64,000 nucleotides of DNA from Cupriavidus oxalaticus (GCF_016894385.1 NZ_CP069812.1:1116001-1180000); one strand, 5' to 3'. Counted from the first letter of the stretch, positions 1-11,725 are shown. Numbers and translations are program-made. The notes: a model not told the origin generated them from the letters alone.

Positions 1-1369
1 ATTCCTTGCCGACCGCCTCGAAGGCTTCCTGGAACTCGGCAAAGCGCTCGGCGCGCACGGTCAGGCCGGCCGCCATGGCATGGCCGCCGAACTTGACCAT
101 CATGCCGGGGCAGCGCTTGGACACCAGGTCGAGCGCATCGCGCAGGTGGAAGCCCGGGATCGAGCGGCCCGAGCCCTTGATGGTGGCTTCATCGCCGGGC
201 GCGAAGGTGATGGTGGGGCGGTGGTACTTGTCCTTGAGCCGCGACGCGACGATGCCGATCACGCCCTGGTGCCAGGTGTCGTTGAACACGCTGACGGTAA
301 AGCGCGCCGACGGGTCCGGGCCGGCAAGACCGGCCATGGGCTGCTCCAGGATCTGCAGGGCCTCCTGCTGCATGCCGGCCTCGATATCGCGCCGCTCGCG
401 GTTCATGCTGTCGAGTTCCTGCGCGATTTCCCAGGCGCGGTTGGCATCGTCGGTCAGCAGGCATTCAATGCCCAGCGACATGTCCGCCAGCCGGCCGGCC
501 GCGTTCAGCCGAGGCCCCAGCCCGAAGCCGAGGTCGAAGGTATTGGCGCGCGAAGCCTCCCGTCCCGCGGCGCGGAACAGCGCCGCCACGCCCGGCTGCA
601 TGCGTCCCGCGCGCATCCGGCGCAGGCCCTGCGCCACCAGGATGCGGTTGTTGGTGTCGAGCTTGACCACGTCGGCGACGGTGCCCAGCGCCACCAGGTC
701 GAGCAGGGTCTGCAGCGGCGGCTGTGTGGCCTGGGTGTAGACGCCGCGCCGGCGCAGCTCGGCGCGCAGCGCCAGCAGCACGTAGAACATCACGCCCACG
801 CCCGCCAGGTTCTTGCTCGGGAATTCGCAGCCCGGCTGGTTCGGGTTGACGATTACCGCCGCGTCCGGCAGTTCGGCGCCCGGCAGGTGATGGTCGGTCA
901 CCACCACGTCGATCCCCAGCGCATTGGCCGCGGCCACGCCGTCGACGCTGGCGATGCCGTTGTCGACCGTGACGATCACGTCCGGCTGCTGCCTGGCCGC
1001 CAGCGCCACGATTTCCGGCGTCAGGCCGTAGCCGTACTCGAAGCGGTTCGGCACGATGTACTCGACCCGCGCGCCCAGCATGCGCAGCCCGCGCACGCCG
1101 ACCGCGCAGGCGGTGGCGCCGTCGCAGTCATAGTCGGCGACGATCAGCAGGCGCTTGCCGGCGGCGATGGCGTCGGCGAGGTAGGCGGCGGCATGGCCGA
1201 TGCCTTTCATGGCGCCCGGTGGCACCAGTTCAGGCAGGTCGGTCGCCAGCTCGGCGGTGCGGGCCACGCCGCGCGCGGCCAGGATGCGGGCCAGCGTGGG
1301 ATGCAGGCCGGCGGCGGCCAGCGTGGTGACGTGTTCGGGGGAAAAGGTGCGGATGGCGATCCGGGTCAT
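1..1369 (-). CDS. recJ: RecJ single-strand-specific 5'-3' exonuclease (C-terminus off window)
   Basis: Single-stranded-DNA 5'-3' exonuclease of recombination and mismatch repair, a cytoplasmic DHH-family phosphoesterase. Reading the minus strand from the ATG at 1367-1369 gives an open frame to the window edge, about 456 codons of an expected 560-580. The DHH signatures are visible: DYDCDG at about residues 79-84 and DHH at about 159-161, both in contexts typical of the metal-binding core. The C-terminal DHHA1/OB part is reached but not finished. It is transcribed away from lolC; a separate minus-strand gene (COG4255-like) lies 66 bp upstream and may share its transcript. Identity is strong; only the missing C-terminus is unknown. 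Confidence 0.96.
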   Translation of the reverse strand, partial: MTRIAIRTFSPEHVTTLAAAGLHPTLARILAARGVARTAELATDLPELVPPGAMKGIGHAAAYLADAIAAGKRLLIVADYDCDGATACAVGVRGLRMLGARVEYIVPNRFEYGYGLTPEIVALAARQQPDVIVTVDNGIASVDGVAAANALGIDVVVTDHHLPGAELPDAAVIVNPNQPGCEFPSKNLAGVGVMFYVLLALRAELRRRGVYTQATQPPLQTLLDLVALGTVADVVKLDTNNRILVAQGLRRMRAGRMQPGVAALFRAAGREASRANTFDLGFGLGPRLNAAGRLADMSLGIECLLTDDANRAWEIAQELDSMNRERRDIEAGMQQEALQILEQPMAGLAGPDPSARFTVSVFNDTWHQGVIGIVASRLKDKYHRPTITFAPGDEATIKGSGRSIPGFHLRDALDLVSKRCPGMMVKFGGHAMAAGLTVRAERFAEFQEAFEAVGKE

Positions 1370-1435
1370 GGCAGGGCGGTCTTGTTCTTGCGTGGGGGGC
1401 GACGTTGGGTAACGTTGGGTGACGTAAGGCGACGT

Positions 1436-2542
1436 TCAGGCGGCGAAGGCGAGATCGGACAGCAGGGCGCGCCAGTCGCCGCGCTGGCCCATGCCGCGCC
1501 AGAACTTGCGCAGGTCGGCACGGGTCACGGTGAACTCGGCAAAATGGTTCTCGCCGCCCAGCACCAGCGTCACGGCGTCGATGCCGCCTGCGGCCAGCGC
1601 CTCCAGCGCCGGCGCGAACCAGTCGGCATCGAGCGCATGCATGCGCTCGATCCACAGGCCCCAGTCCTCCGTGATATGGGCTTCGGCGGCAAGTTCCAGC
1701 ATCGCCAGCACCGATCCCCCGGGCGCCGCCACGCCGGCCAGTCCCGCCGGCACCGGCAGCACGCGGCTGCCGGCGGCCAGCGCCAGCCCGGCCAGGAACG
1801 GGTCGTCGCTCAGTACCGTGTCGGCCAGGCGCGGCACGGCCTGCAGCGCGCCGCCGCCATACAGCCAGACCGAGTTCACCGGCAGCTCGCCGCGCGCCTC
1901 GCGGGCCTGGTTGACCGGGTGGTCGAACCAGGTCATCTGGATCTCGTTCTGTACCCGGCGCCAGTCGCGCGCACGCTCGCCGGCCTGCATCCAGATATCG
2001 ATGTTGCGCCCGGCCGCGCGCAGCGGCGTGGTGGCTTCCAGCGGGCCGAACACGGCTTCGGGCAGGTACCAGCGCGACGGGCACGGCGTCTGCAGCGCGA
2101 TGCCGGACTCCCGCAGCAGCGGATCGATGGCGGCGTGCAGCGCCGCCGCCTCATCCTGACGGATGCCGAGGTGCGCCGGCGGCATCAGCACCAGGTGGTC
2201 GCGCGCCGCGTGGATGTGCACCGGCTGCAGGCAGGCCCAGGCCTGGCCGTCCGGGGCCGGGGCGGTTGCGCCGCTGTCCGCCAGCCGCATATAAGGCGCC
2301 GACGGCACCCGGCCGGTGTCCAGTCCCGTCTTGCCGGCCAGCCAGCGTTCCTGCGGCAGGCTGCGCAGGAACGGGTCGTCATGCCGCTCGCGCGGGCCGG
2401 GCGTGGCCCGCGTCAGCAACTTTCCGAGCGCGGGCAGCTCCAACTGCCGCAGCAGCGCGCCGGGAATGACGTCGTCGCGGCCGTCGTCGCCGGCGCCCGG
2501 CGGGACGGAAAAGGGCACAATCAGGGTCAGGTGCGTCATCAT
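1436..2542 (-). CDS. conserved COG4255-like protein (phosphoglycerate-mutase-like / RpfE-type annotation)
   Basis: 368-residue cytoplasmic protein read from the ATG at 2540-2542; a second ATG follows immediately. It opens with a short hydrophobic beta strand (MTHLTLIVPF), and the C-terminal half is a well-ordered alpha/beta fold rich in conserved-looking segments (WLYGGGALQ, ITEDWGLWIERM, LVLGGENHFAEF). From memory this matches a betaproteobacterial/Xanthomonas family annotated as COG4255 or 'RpfE-type', distantly related to cofactor-independent phosphoglycerate mutase. I cannot name a reaction. It precedes recJ on the same strand with a 66-bp gap and is divergent from lolC, a gene order I recall from Ralstonia-like genomes. 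A much longer minus-strand open frame upstream of this start lies opposite lolC and is a shadow. Confidence 0.8.
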   Translation of the reverse strand: MMTHLTLIVPFSVPPGAGDDGRDDVIPGALLRQLELPALGKLLTRATPGPRERHDDPFLRSLPQERWLAGKTGLDTGRVPSAPYMRLADSGATAPAPDGQAWACLQPVHIHAARDHLVLMPPAHLGIRQDEAAALHAAIDPLLRESGIALQTPCPSRWYLPEAVFGPLEATTPLRAAGRNIDIWMQAGERARDWRRVQNEIQMTWFDHPVNQAREARGELPVNSVWLYGGGALQAVPRLADTVLSDDPFLAGLALAAGSRVLPVPAGLAGVAAPGGSVLAMLELAAEAHITEDWGLWIERMHALDADWFAPALEALAAGGIDAVTLVLGGENHFAEFTVTRADLRKFWRGMGQRGDWRALLSDLAFAA

Positions 2543-2689
2543 GGTGGCGAGATTGTAAACTTCCGGCTGGCCGATGCCAGTCCCGCGCCGCTCCCGAGCC
2601 CCGCGGACGGCGCCCGCCACGGCTCGCATGAGTGCCGCCGGCGCCCCTTGCAAGGGCGGCGGCGATTTCCCGAAACAACAGGAATCCTC

Positions 2690-4673
<1,984 letters not shown>

Positions 4674-4694
4674 GGCAAGCCGCGGCACTCCACC

Positions 4695-5546
4695 ATGTGG
4701 ATCGACACCCACTGCCATCTCGACGCGCGTGAATTCGACGCTGACCGGCGCCAGGTCGCCGACGCGGCCGAGGCCGCCGGCGTACGCGGCATCGTGGTGC
4801 CGGCGGTGGCGGTGTGGAATTTCGAGGCGGTGCGCACGCTGGCGCACGAGGACGCGCGCTGTGTCTATGCGCTCGGCATCCATCCGCTCTGTTCGGCCGG
4901 TACCGGGCAGGCCGATATCGATGCGCTGCGGCGCGAGGTGGCGGCCAGCATGGGCGATCCGCGTTTCGTCGGCATCGGCGAGATCGGGCTCGATTTCTTT
5001 GTCGCCGGTCTCGATAGCCATCACCAGGCCTGGCTCTATGCCGAACAGCTGAAGATCGCGCGCGAATTCGACCTGCCGGTGCTGCTGCATGTGCGCAAGT
5101 CGCAGGACCAGGTCGGCGCGCAGTTGCGCAAGCTGGGCGTGAAGCGCGGCATCGCCCATGCGTTCAACGGCAGCCATGAGCAGGCGCGGCGCTTTGTCGA
5201 GCAGGGCCTCAAGCTCGGCTTCGGCGGCAACCTGACCTTCAGCCGCGCGCGCCAGATCCGCCGGCTGGCTACGGACATGCCGCTGGAGGCGCTGGTGCTG
5301 GAAACCGACGCTCCCGATATCGCACCCGCGTGGCTTGCCGATGACCAGTTCGGCGAGCAGCACAAGGTGCGCAACACCCCCGCCGAAGTCGCCGGCGTGG
5401 CGCGCGTGCTGGGCGAGCTGCGCGGCATCGATGCCGCGGCGCTGGCGCAGGCAACCTGGCGCAATGCGGTCGAGGCACTGCCGCGGCTGGCTGCGTTCGC
5501 CGGGACCATGGCGCCGGCCGGACACACAACTTCCACGACTTCCTGA
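4695..5546 (+). CDS. TatD-family metal-dependent hydrolase (YjjV-like DNase)
   Basis: Metal-dependent TIM-barrel hydrolase of the TatD family; characterised members are 3'-5' DNases or deoxyribonucleases acting on nicked or damaged DNA. 283 residues from the ATG at 4695. The first metal ligands appear at once (DTHCHLD, residues 4-10). The family motifs IGEIGLDF, LPVLLHVRK, IAHAFNGS and LETDAPD follow, so all four ligand blocks are present. It follows lolD by 21 bp on the same strand and may be cotranscribed. Among paralogues the short C-terminus and early DTHCHLDAREFDADR resemble YjjV more than TatD or YcfH; the exact substrate cannot be read from the sequence. Confidence 0.92.
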   Translation: MWIDTHCHLDAREFDADRRQVADAAEAAGVRGIVVPAVAVWNFEAVRTLAHEDARCVYALGIHPLCSAGTGQADIDALRREVAASMGDPRFVGIGEIGLDFFVAGLDSHHQAWLYAEQLKIAREFDLPVLLHVRKSQDQVGAQLRKLGVKRGIAHAFNGSHEQARRFVEQGLKLGFGGNLTFSRARQIRRLATDMPLEALVLETDAPDIAPAWLADDQFGEQHKVRNTPAEVAGVARVLGELRGIDAAALAQATWRNAVEALPRLAAFAGTMAPAGHTTSTTS

Positions 5547-5617
5547 CAGGCTGACAAGCTTTTCGCCGCGTCGCGCGGTTACAACTCTGGCTGTGTGCAA
5601 TCAGCCGGGGAGGTGCC

Positions 5618-8053
5618 GTGCGCGTGGTCGTGTTGGCGTTCGTCGCGGGATGCTGGGTGCTGCAGCAGCAGGCAACGCTGCCGCGGCAGGACGTCGTGCG
5701 CATGGCCGCTGCCGGCCTGGCGCTGGCGGGCATCGCGATGCTGCTGCGTGGCAGGGCCCTGCGTGCCGCATGGCGCGGACTGGTGCTGGCCGCCGTGGCC
5801 GCGGTGGCCGTTGGCGCCGCGTTCTGCTGGGCGGCATGGCGCGCCGATATGCGCTTGCGGGAGTGGTTGCCTGCATCGCTCGAATCGCGCGATTTCGACG
5901 TGCAGGGTGTGGTTTCCGGATTGCCGTCGGAATCAGCGGGCGGCGTCCGCTTTGCCTTCACCGTCGGGAAGACCGTACCGGATGGGCCGGACGAACCATG
6001 GTTGTTGCCCGGCCGGCTGCTTCTCCACTGGCGCGACGCGCCGCCTGACCTGTACCCCGGCCAGCGCTACACCCTGACCATACGCCTGCGGCGCCCGCGC
6101 GGACTGGCCAATCCCTTCGGCTTCGACTATGCCTATTGGCTGCTGGCGCAGGGTTATGGCGCGACGGGTTACGTACGACGCGCGCATGGTCCGCCCCAGG
6201 ATGCAACGCGGGAACGGCTCGCATGGCGCATCGAAGCGTGGCGCGCGGCAGTGCGCGATCACCTGCGCGCGGCGTTGCCGGCTGATGCGCGCTATGGCCC
6301 GGTGCTGATTGCGCTGGTGATCGGCGACCAACGCGGCATCGATACGGAAGACTGGCAGTTGTTCCGGCGTACCGGCATCAGCCACCTGGTCAGCATTTCA
6401 GGCTTGCATATCACCATGATCGCTGGCATGGCGGGGTCGTTCGCCGGCCTGCTGTGGCGGCATTCGTTCGGGCTGGGGCGCAGGCTGCGCCGGCCGCTGC
6501 CCCTGTGGCTGCCGGCCAGGCACGCGGCCCTGGTGACGGCGGTAGCCGGTGCGATGACATACGGACTGCTGGCCGGGATGCAGGTGCCCGCGTTGCGCAC
6601 GGTGGCGATGCTATGCGTGGCCGCGCTGGCGGTATGGAGTGGGCGCGCACCGCCGGCGTCGGTGGTGCTGGCCTGCGCGGCACTGGCGGCATTGCTGCTG
6701 GATCCGTGGGCGGTGATGTCGCCGGGCTTCTGGCTGTCTTTTGGCGCGGTGGCGGTGATTTTCTACGCTGCCCGGTCCGGGCATGGCGCGCCGGAAACTC
6801 GCTGGCAACGCATGTGTGCCACGCTTGCCGCCGCGGCGCGCACGCAATGGGCGGTGACAGCCGGGCTGGTGCCGCTGACGCTGTTGCTGTTCCAGCAGGT
6901 GTCGGTGGTGTCGCCGCTCGCCAATGCGATCGCGATCCCGGTGGTCAGCCTGCTGGTGACGCCGCTGTCGCTGGCCGCCGCTGCCGTGCCGGCGACGCTG
7001 GCCGCGCCGGTGCTGGCCGTCGCGCATCAGGCCATGGTGTGGCTGGCCGCTTTGCTGGGCTGGCTTTCCAGTCTGCCGTGGGCCATGTGGGAGGCGCCGG
7101 TATCGGGGCCGTTGCCGTTGCTGCTCGCCTTGCTCGGGATCGCGCTGTTGCTGGCGCCGCCCGCCGGTGCCGCGGTGCGCCTGCATGGCGGCCTGCTGGT
7201 GTTGCCGCTCGTATTGGCGCGCGGCCCGCCGGTGGCGCATGGCGAGTTCCGTGCGGTGATGCTCGACGTGGGGCAGGGGACCGCTGTGCTGGTGCAGACG
7301 CGTGCGCATGCGTTGCTGTACGACACGGGCCCTGCCTATGCATCGGGCGGCAGCGCGGGTGCGCAAGTGGTGGTGCCGGTGCTGCGCGGCCTGGGCCTCG
7401 GCCGGCTCGACCAGCTGATGGTGAGCCATGAAGACGCGGACCATGCCGGTGGCGTGGCGGACGTGTCGGCGGCGGTGGCCGTGGCGGCGCGCAGTACCGG
7501 CGCGCCGCCGGACCATGCCTTGCTTGGGCCGCCAGCATCCGGCTGGGCGCCCTGCGCGGCCGGGCAGCAATGGGACTGGGACGGCGTGCGTTTCACGGTG
7601 CTGCATCCGCTGCCATCGCAGTCGCAACAGGCGGCGATCGCCAGCAACGCCCGTAGCTGCGTGCTGAGCGTGGCGACCGCGCGGCATCGCCTGTTGCTGA
7701 CCGGCGATATCGGCGTGGCCGAAGAGCGCGCGCTGATCGACCGGCTGTCGCCCGATGCGCTGCATGCCGACGTGATGGTGGTGGCGCACCATGGCAGCGG
7801 CACGTCTTCCGGTGTCGCGTGGCTGGAAGCGGTGCGGCCCGGGGCCGCGGTATTCCAGCTGGGCTATGCCAACCGCTACCGCCATCCGCGCGCCGACGTG
7901 TGGGAGCGTTATGGGCGCGCCGGCATTGCCCGCTACCGCAGCGACGAAACCGGCGCGGTGACCATGGCCACCGCGCCGGCGGGTTATACGCTGTCGGTGT
8001 TCCGGCAGGCTGAGCCGCGCTACTGGCGCGACCGGCCGGATGCGCCGCGCTAG
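5618..8053 (+). CDS. comEC: ComEC/Rec2 DNA-internalisation channel protein
   Basis: Inner-membrane channel thought to carry transforming single-stranded DNA into the cytoplasm. 811 residues from a GTG start at 5618 with GGGGAGG upstream. Domains in order: hydrophobic N-terminus and DUF4131-like OB region (to about 220), the competence domain with many membrane helices (about 230-530), then a metallo-beta-lactamase-like domain that starts near residue 547 (MLDVGQGTAVL) and carries HEDADH near residue 604 and AHHGSG further on. Length is normal for gammaproteobacterial and betaproteobacterial ComEC. Its last 4 bp overlap the end of the convergent hexR. No other competence gene is visible in the window, so natural competence is not demonstrated. 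Confidence 0.94.
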   Translation: MRVVVLAFVAGCWVLQQQATLPRQDVVRMAAAGLALAGIAMLLRGRALRAAWRGLVLAAVAAVAVGAAFCWAAWRADMRLREWLPASLESRDFDVQGVVSGLPSESAGGVRFAFTVGKTVPDGPDEPWLLPGRLLLHWRDAPPDLYPGQRYTLTIRLRRPRGLANPFGFDYAYWLLAQGYGATGYVRRAHGPPQDATRERLAWRIEAWRAAVRDHLRAALPADARYGPVLIALVIGDQRGIDTEDWQLFRRTGISHLVSISGLHITMIAGMAGSFAGLLWRHSFGLGRRLRRPLPLWLPARHAALVTAVAGAMTYGLLAGMQVPALRTVAMLCVAALAVWSGRAPPASVVLACAALAALLLDPWAVMSPGFWLSFGAVAVIFYAARSGHGAPETRWQRMCATLAAAARTQWAVTAGLVPLTLLLFQQVSVVSPLANAIAIPVVSLLVTPLSLAAAAVPATLAAPVLAVAHQAMVWLAALLGWLSSLPWAMWEAPVSGPLPLLLALLGIALLLAPPAGAAVRLHGGLLVLPLVLARGPPVAHGEFRAVMLDVGQGTAVLVQTRAHALLYDTGPAYASGGSAGAQVVVPVLRGLGLGRLDQLMVSHEDADHAGGVADVSAAVAVAARSTGAPPDHALLGPPASGWAPCAAGQQWDWDGVRFTVLHPLPSQSQQAAIASNARSCVLSVATARHRLLLTGDIGVAEERALIDRLSPDALHADVMVVAHHGSGTSSGVAWLEAVRPGAAVFQLGYANRYRHPRADVWERYGRAGIARYRSDETGAVTMATAPAGYTLSVFRQAEPRYWRDRPDAPR

Positions 8054-9000
8054 CCAGGCTTGCGGCGTCGCGTGCGGGTGGCCGCCGGGGCCGGCTTCAC
8101 GTCCCCGGCATCCGGCTGGGCCGTGGCGCGGCCTCGGGCCGGCGGCAGCGTGCGTGCCGGTTCGGCGCCCGCGATGCGGCGTTCGCGCAGGTGGGCCTTG
8201 GCGCGCTGCAGGCCGGCGGCGACCGATTCCGCGCGCTCCAGCGCCACCCCTGCGGCCAGCACGTCGCCAAGCACAAGGTGACTGATGCGGGAGGTCATCG
8301 GCGTATAGACCTCGCTGTCTTCCTCGACGTCGGAAAACACGCAGACGTCGGCCAGCCTGGCCAGCGGCGAGCCGCTGTGGGTGATCGCCAGCACGCTGGC
8401 GCCGCTGCTGCGCGCCAGCGTGGCGGCGGTCAGCATGTCCCAGGTGCGGCCGCTGTTGGACACCAGCACCGCCACGTCGCCGGCGCCGAGCAGTGCGGCG
8501 GACATGCTGAAGACATGCGGGTCGGAGTAGGCGACGGTCGGCATGCCGAGGCGGAAGAACTTGTGCTGGATGTCGAGCGCGACGATGCCGGAATTGCCGC
8601 AGCCGTAGAACTCGATGCGGCGCGCGCGCGCCAGCAGGTGGATGCCGTGTTCGATCTGGTCGGCCGACAGCGCGTTGCGCACGCTCATCAGCGTGGCGAT
8701 GGTGCGGTCGAACACCTTGCCGGCGATGTCGGCGGGTCGGTCGTGGGCCTCCACGTCCTGGTGCACGAAGGGCATGCCGCCGCCGACGTTCTGCGCGAAC
8801 TGCAGCTTGAATTCGCGGAAGCCGTCGTAGCCCAGCGCGGCGCAGAAGCGTGCGATGGTGGGCTGCGACACGCCTGCGCGCTCGGCCAGTTCGGGCATCG
8901 ACAGGCGGATCACGGCGGCGCCGTGCTCGGCGACGTAGTCCGCCAGTCGGCGTTCGGAGGGGCGGAGCGTGTCGTAGACGGCAAGGATTCGGTCGCGCAT
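8050..9000 (-). CDS. hexR: HexR-like transcriptional regulator (RpiR family)
   Basis: DNA-binding repressor of central carbon genes whose ligand in characterised homologues is 2-keto-3-deoxy-6-phosphogluconate. 316 residues from the ATG at 8998-9000. The N-terminal helix-turn-helix lies around residues 30-60 (MPELAERAGVSQPTIARFC), and a sugar-isomerase (SIS) domain follows around 115-260 with GCGNSGIVA and SNSGRTWDM. A roughly 45-residue C-terminal tail rich in Pro, Ala and Arg extends beyond the family core and looks disordered. It is divergent from edd, and two matching palindromes lie between them, which fits autoregulation and control of edd. Confidence 0.93.
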   Translation of the reverse strand: MRDRILAVYDTLRPSERRLADYVAEHGAAVIRLSMPELAERAGVSQPTIARFCAALGYDGFREFKLQFAQNVGGGMPFVHQDVEAHDRPADIAGKVFDRTIATLMSVRNALSADQIEHGIHLLARARRIEFYGCGNSGIVALDIQHKFFRLGMPTVAYSDPHVFSMSAALLGAGDVAVLVSNSGRTWDMLTAATLARSSGASVLAITHSGSPLARLADVCVFSDVEEDSEVYTPMTSRISHLVLGDVLAAGVALERAESVAAGLQRAKAHLRERRIAGAEPARTLPPARGRATAQPDAGDVKPAPAATRTRRRKPG

Positions 9001-9037
9001 GGCGGCGGGCGGATATCAGGTTGTTCGGGATCTCTAA

Positions 9038-9052
9038 TGTAGAGATTCTACA
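9038..9052. promoter_or_regulatory. putative HexR operator, hexR-proximal
   Basis: A 15-bp interrupted palindrome TGTAGA-GAT-TCTACA lies 38 bp upstream of the hexR start. Its outer arms agree with the TGTAR...YTACA ends described for HexR sites in gammaproteobacteria. Its pairing with an almost identical second site 137 bp away is the best evidence. Expected role: autoregulation. Confidence 0.75.
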
Positions 9053-9188
9053 TCCGTTGACGCGGCATCGTGCCCGAAATCGTGCTTGCCTGGCTGTCAG
9101 GGTTTGCCCGTGATGTGGGAAAGCGAGCAAGATTGAGCGCCATTGTGATGCATGATCCAGTCGACGGCGGCATTGCAATCGGTAATAA

Positions 9189-9203
9189 TGTAGAAAATCT
9201 ACA
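9189..9203. promoter_or_regulatory. putative HexR operator, edd-proximal
   Basis: TGTAGA-AAA-TCTACA, with the same arms as the hexR-proximal site, starts 66 bp upstream of the edd ATG. It overlaps an A/T-rich TAATAAT stretch at 9183-9189 that could be a -10 element, so a bound repressor would block edd transcription. Confidence 0.78.
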
Positions 9204-9254
9204 TGCGATCGCGCCGTTTTGGTGCTACGCCCCGACAAAAGGAACGTCTCCGCC

Positions 9255-11150
9255 ATGCCCATTGCCGTCCATGCCGAGCTGTTGGCCGTCACCGAACGCA
9301 TCGTTGCCCGCAGCCGCGCCAGCCGTGCCGCCTACCTTGCACGCTGCGAGCGTGCGCAAGCCGAGCTGGGACCGCTGCGGGGCATGTCCTGCGCCAACCT
9401 GGCGCACGGCTTCGCCGCACTGCCAGCCAACGACAAGCTGAAGCTGCGCGTCGACCATGCGCCCAATCTCGGCATCGTCACCGCGTACAACGACATGCTG
9501 TCGGCCCACCAGCCGTATGAGCGCTATCCCGGCGTGATCCGCGAAGCCGCGCGCGCGGTGGGGGCCGTGGCGCAGGTGGCGGGCGGCGTGCCGGCGATGT
9601 GCGATGGCATCACGCAGGGCAATCCCGGCATGGAGCTATCCCTGTTCTCGCGCGATGCGATTGCCATGGGCACGGCGATCGCGTTGTCGCACAACACCTT
9701 CGATGCGGCGCTGATGCTGGGCGTGTGCGACAAGATCGTGCCGGGCCTGCTGATGGGCGCGCTGCAGTTCGGCCACCTGCCGGTGGTGTTTGTGCCGGCG
9801 GGCCCGATGGCCACCGGCCTGTCCAACAAGGAGAAGGCGCGCGTGCGCCAGCTTTACGCCACCGGCCAGGTCGGCCGCGATGCGCTGCTCGAGGCCGAAT
9901 GCCAGGCCTACCACGGCGCCGGCACCTGCACCTTCTACGGCACCGCCAACAGCAACCAGTTCCTGATGGAAATCATGGGCCTGCACCTGCCCGGCGCGGC
10001 CTTCGTCCACCCGGACAGCGGCCTGCGCGACGCGCTGACGGCCGCCGCCGCGCAGCGCGCGATCGCGCTGAGCGCGCGCGGCAGCGAATACCTGCCGCTG
10101 GCGCGCATCGTCGACGAGCGCGCCGTGGCCAACGCCATGGTCGGCCTGCTGGCGACGGGCGGCTCCACCAACCACACCATCCACCTGGTGGCGATGGCGC
10201 GCGCCGCCGGCATCATCATCGACTGGGACGACTTCGACCAGCTGTCGCGCATCACGCCGCTGCTCGCGCGGGTGTATCCGAACGGCTCCGCCGACGTGAA
10301 CCACTTCCATGCGGCCGGCGGCGCCGGGCTGATCATCCGCGAGCTGCTGCAGGCCGGGCTGCTGCATGAGGACGTGCAGACCGTCGCGGGCCCGGGCCTG
10401 GCGCGCTACACGCAGGAGCCGGTGATGCGCGATGGCGTGCTGCAATGGCGTAACGGGGCGACGGCAAGCGGCGACGCCCAGGTCGTTGCCAGCGCCGCGG
10501 CGCCGTTCTCGCCCGAAGGCGGGCTGCGGCTGATGCAGGGCAACCTGGGCCGCGGTGTGATCAAGGTCTCGGCCGTGGCGGCCGAGCACCGCGTGGTCGA
10601 GGCGCCGGTGCGCGTCTTCGATGCCCAGGAAGCGCTGCAGGCGGCGTTCGACGCCGGCGAACTGAATGGCGACCTGGTCGCCGTGGTCCGCTTCCAGGGG
10701 CCGAACGCCAACGGCATGCCCGAGCTGCATCGCCTGACGCCGGTGCTGGGCGCGCTGCAGGACGCCGGCCACAAGGTGGCGCTGGTGACCGACGGCCGCA
10801 TGTCGGGCGCGTCGGGCAAGGTGCCCGCGGTGATCCACGTCGGCCCGGAAGCACTGGCCGGCGGCGCGCTGGCCCGCGTGCGCGACGGCGACCGCATCCG
10901 CGTCGACGCGGTGGCAGGCGTGCTGCAATGGCTGGGCGACGAGGGCGAGTTCGCGGCGCGCGCGCCGGCGGTGGCCCCGGCCGACGATTTTGCCCGGTTC
11001 AGCCTCGGGCGCGGCCTGTTCGGCGCGTTCCGGCGCCATGCGCGCATCGCGGAAGAGGGGGGCAGCGCACTCGACCTGTCCGAAGCGGATGCCGGCGCCG
11101 CGCCAGTCGCATCCGCCGCCGCCGTGGCGGCGCAAACCGTCGCACAATAG
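9255..11150 (+). CDS. edd: 6-phosphogluconate dehydratase
   Basis: Entner-Doudoroff dehydratase that converts 6-phosphogluconate to 2-keto-3-deoxy-6-phosphogluconate; a cytoplasmic iron-sulfur enzyme of the IlvD/Edd family. 631 residues from the ATG at 9255, preceded by GGAACG; an earlier GTG in frame (9219) would add residues the family lacks. Family landmarks are visible: the first cysteine block near [10 protein letters not shown], the second near [11 protein letters not shown], the third in [13 protein letters not shown], and the C-terminal [20 protein letters not shown] roughly 35-residue Ala-rich tail ends the protein. It is followed by gntK after 54 bp. No eda or zwf is adjacent, so the aldolase must be elsewhere. 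Confidence 0.96.
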   Translation: MPIAVHAELLAVTERIVARSRASRAAYLARCERAQAELGPLRGMSCANLAHGFAALPANDKLKLRVDHAPNLGIVTAYNDMLSAHQPYERYPGVIREAARAVGAVAQVAGGVPAMCDGITQGNPGMELSLFSRDAIAMGTAIALSHNTFDAALMLGVCDKIVPGLLMGALQFGHLPVVFVPAGPMATGLSNKEKARVRQLYATGQVGRDALLEAECQAYHGAGTCTFYGTANSNQFLMEIMGLHLPGAAFVHPDSGLRDALTAAAAQRAIALSARGSEYLPLARIVDERAVANAMVGLLATGGSTNHTIHLVAMARAAGIIIDWDDFDQLSRITPLLARVYPNGSADVNHFHAAGGAGLIIRELLQAGLLHEDVQTVAGPGLARYTQEPVMRDGVLQWRNGATASGDAQVVASAAAPFSPEGGLRLMQGNLGRGVIKVSAVAAEHRVVEAPVRVFDAQEALQAAFDAGELNGDLVAVVRFQGPNANGMPELHRLTPVLGALQDAGHKVALVTDGRMSGASGKVPAVIHVGPEALAGGALARVRDGDRIRVDAVAGVLQWLGDEGEFAARAPAVAPADDFARFSLGRGLFGAFRRHARIAEEGGSALDLSEADAGAAPVASAAAVAAQTVAQ

Positions 11151-11204
11151 CCTTACGCACCTGCCTCACGACAGCAAGACGATACCAAGACCGACGGAGC
11201 AGAC

Positions 11205-11690
11205 ATGATCTATATCCTGATGGGCGTTTCCGGCAGCGGCAAGACCACGGTCGGCCAGTTGCTGGCACAGCGCCTGGGCTGCGGCTTCCATGACGCGGAC
11301 GAGTTCCACAGCGAGGCCAACAAGGCCAAGATGCACGCGGGCATCCCGCTGAGCGACGAAGACCGCTGGCCCTGGCTGGCGGCGATGCGCGCCGCCATCG
11401 ACGCAGCGCGCGCCGAAGGCCGGACCCACGTGTTCACCTGCTCGGCCCTGCGCCAGGCGTACCGCGACCGGCTCACGCCGCCCGACGGCGGCGTGACCTT
11501 CGTCCACATGAAGGGCGATGCCGCACTGATCGCCGGGCGCCTGTCCGCCCGCACCGACCACTTCTTCAATCCCGAGCTGCTGCAGAGCCAGTTCGATACG
11601 CTGGAAGCGCCGCGCGACGCGCTGGTGCTCGATATCCGCCAGTCGCCAGAAGTCCTGGTGGACACCATCCTGCAGGCTTCCGCTCGCTGA
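11205..11690 (+). CDS. gntK: gluconokinase (GntK family)
   Basis: ATP-dependent kinase producing 6-phosphogluconate from gluconate, the substrate of the preceding edd product. 161 residues, the usual length for the shikimate-kinase-like gluconokinase family. It starts at the ATG at 11205 with a GGAG-containing leader. The P-loop GVSGSGKTT (residues 7-15), the substrate block GFHDADEFHSEANKAKMHAGIPLSDEDRW in pieces (DADEFH, GIPLSDEDR) and the CSALRQAYRD motif identify the family. It is coupled in order to edd and ends in a strong terminator, so hexR-controlled edd-gntK forms one gluconate-dissimilation unit. Confidence 0.95.
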   Translation: MIYILMGVSGSGKTTVGQLLAQRLGCGFHDADEFHSEANKAKMHAGIPLSDEDRWPWLAAMRAAIDAARAEGRTHVFTCSALRQAYRDRLTPPDGGVTFVHMKGDAALIAGRLSARTDHFFNPELLQSQFDTLEAPRDALVLDIRQSPEVLVDTILQASAR

Positions 11691-11725
11691 ACCTTCCGCC
11701 CGCGATCGACCGCGCCATCGCATGA

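Noticed and set aside
80..2689. Long plus-strand open frame continuous with lolC
   Set aside because: It is antisense to recJ and the COG4255-like gene, has no family pattern, and the composition (His/Arg/Gly/Gln rich) is typical of GC-rich shadow frames. The LolC family begins near 2690.
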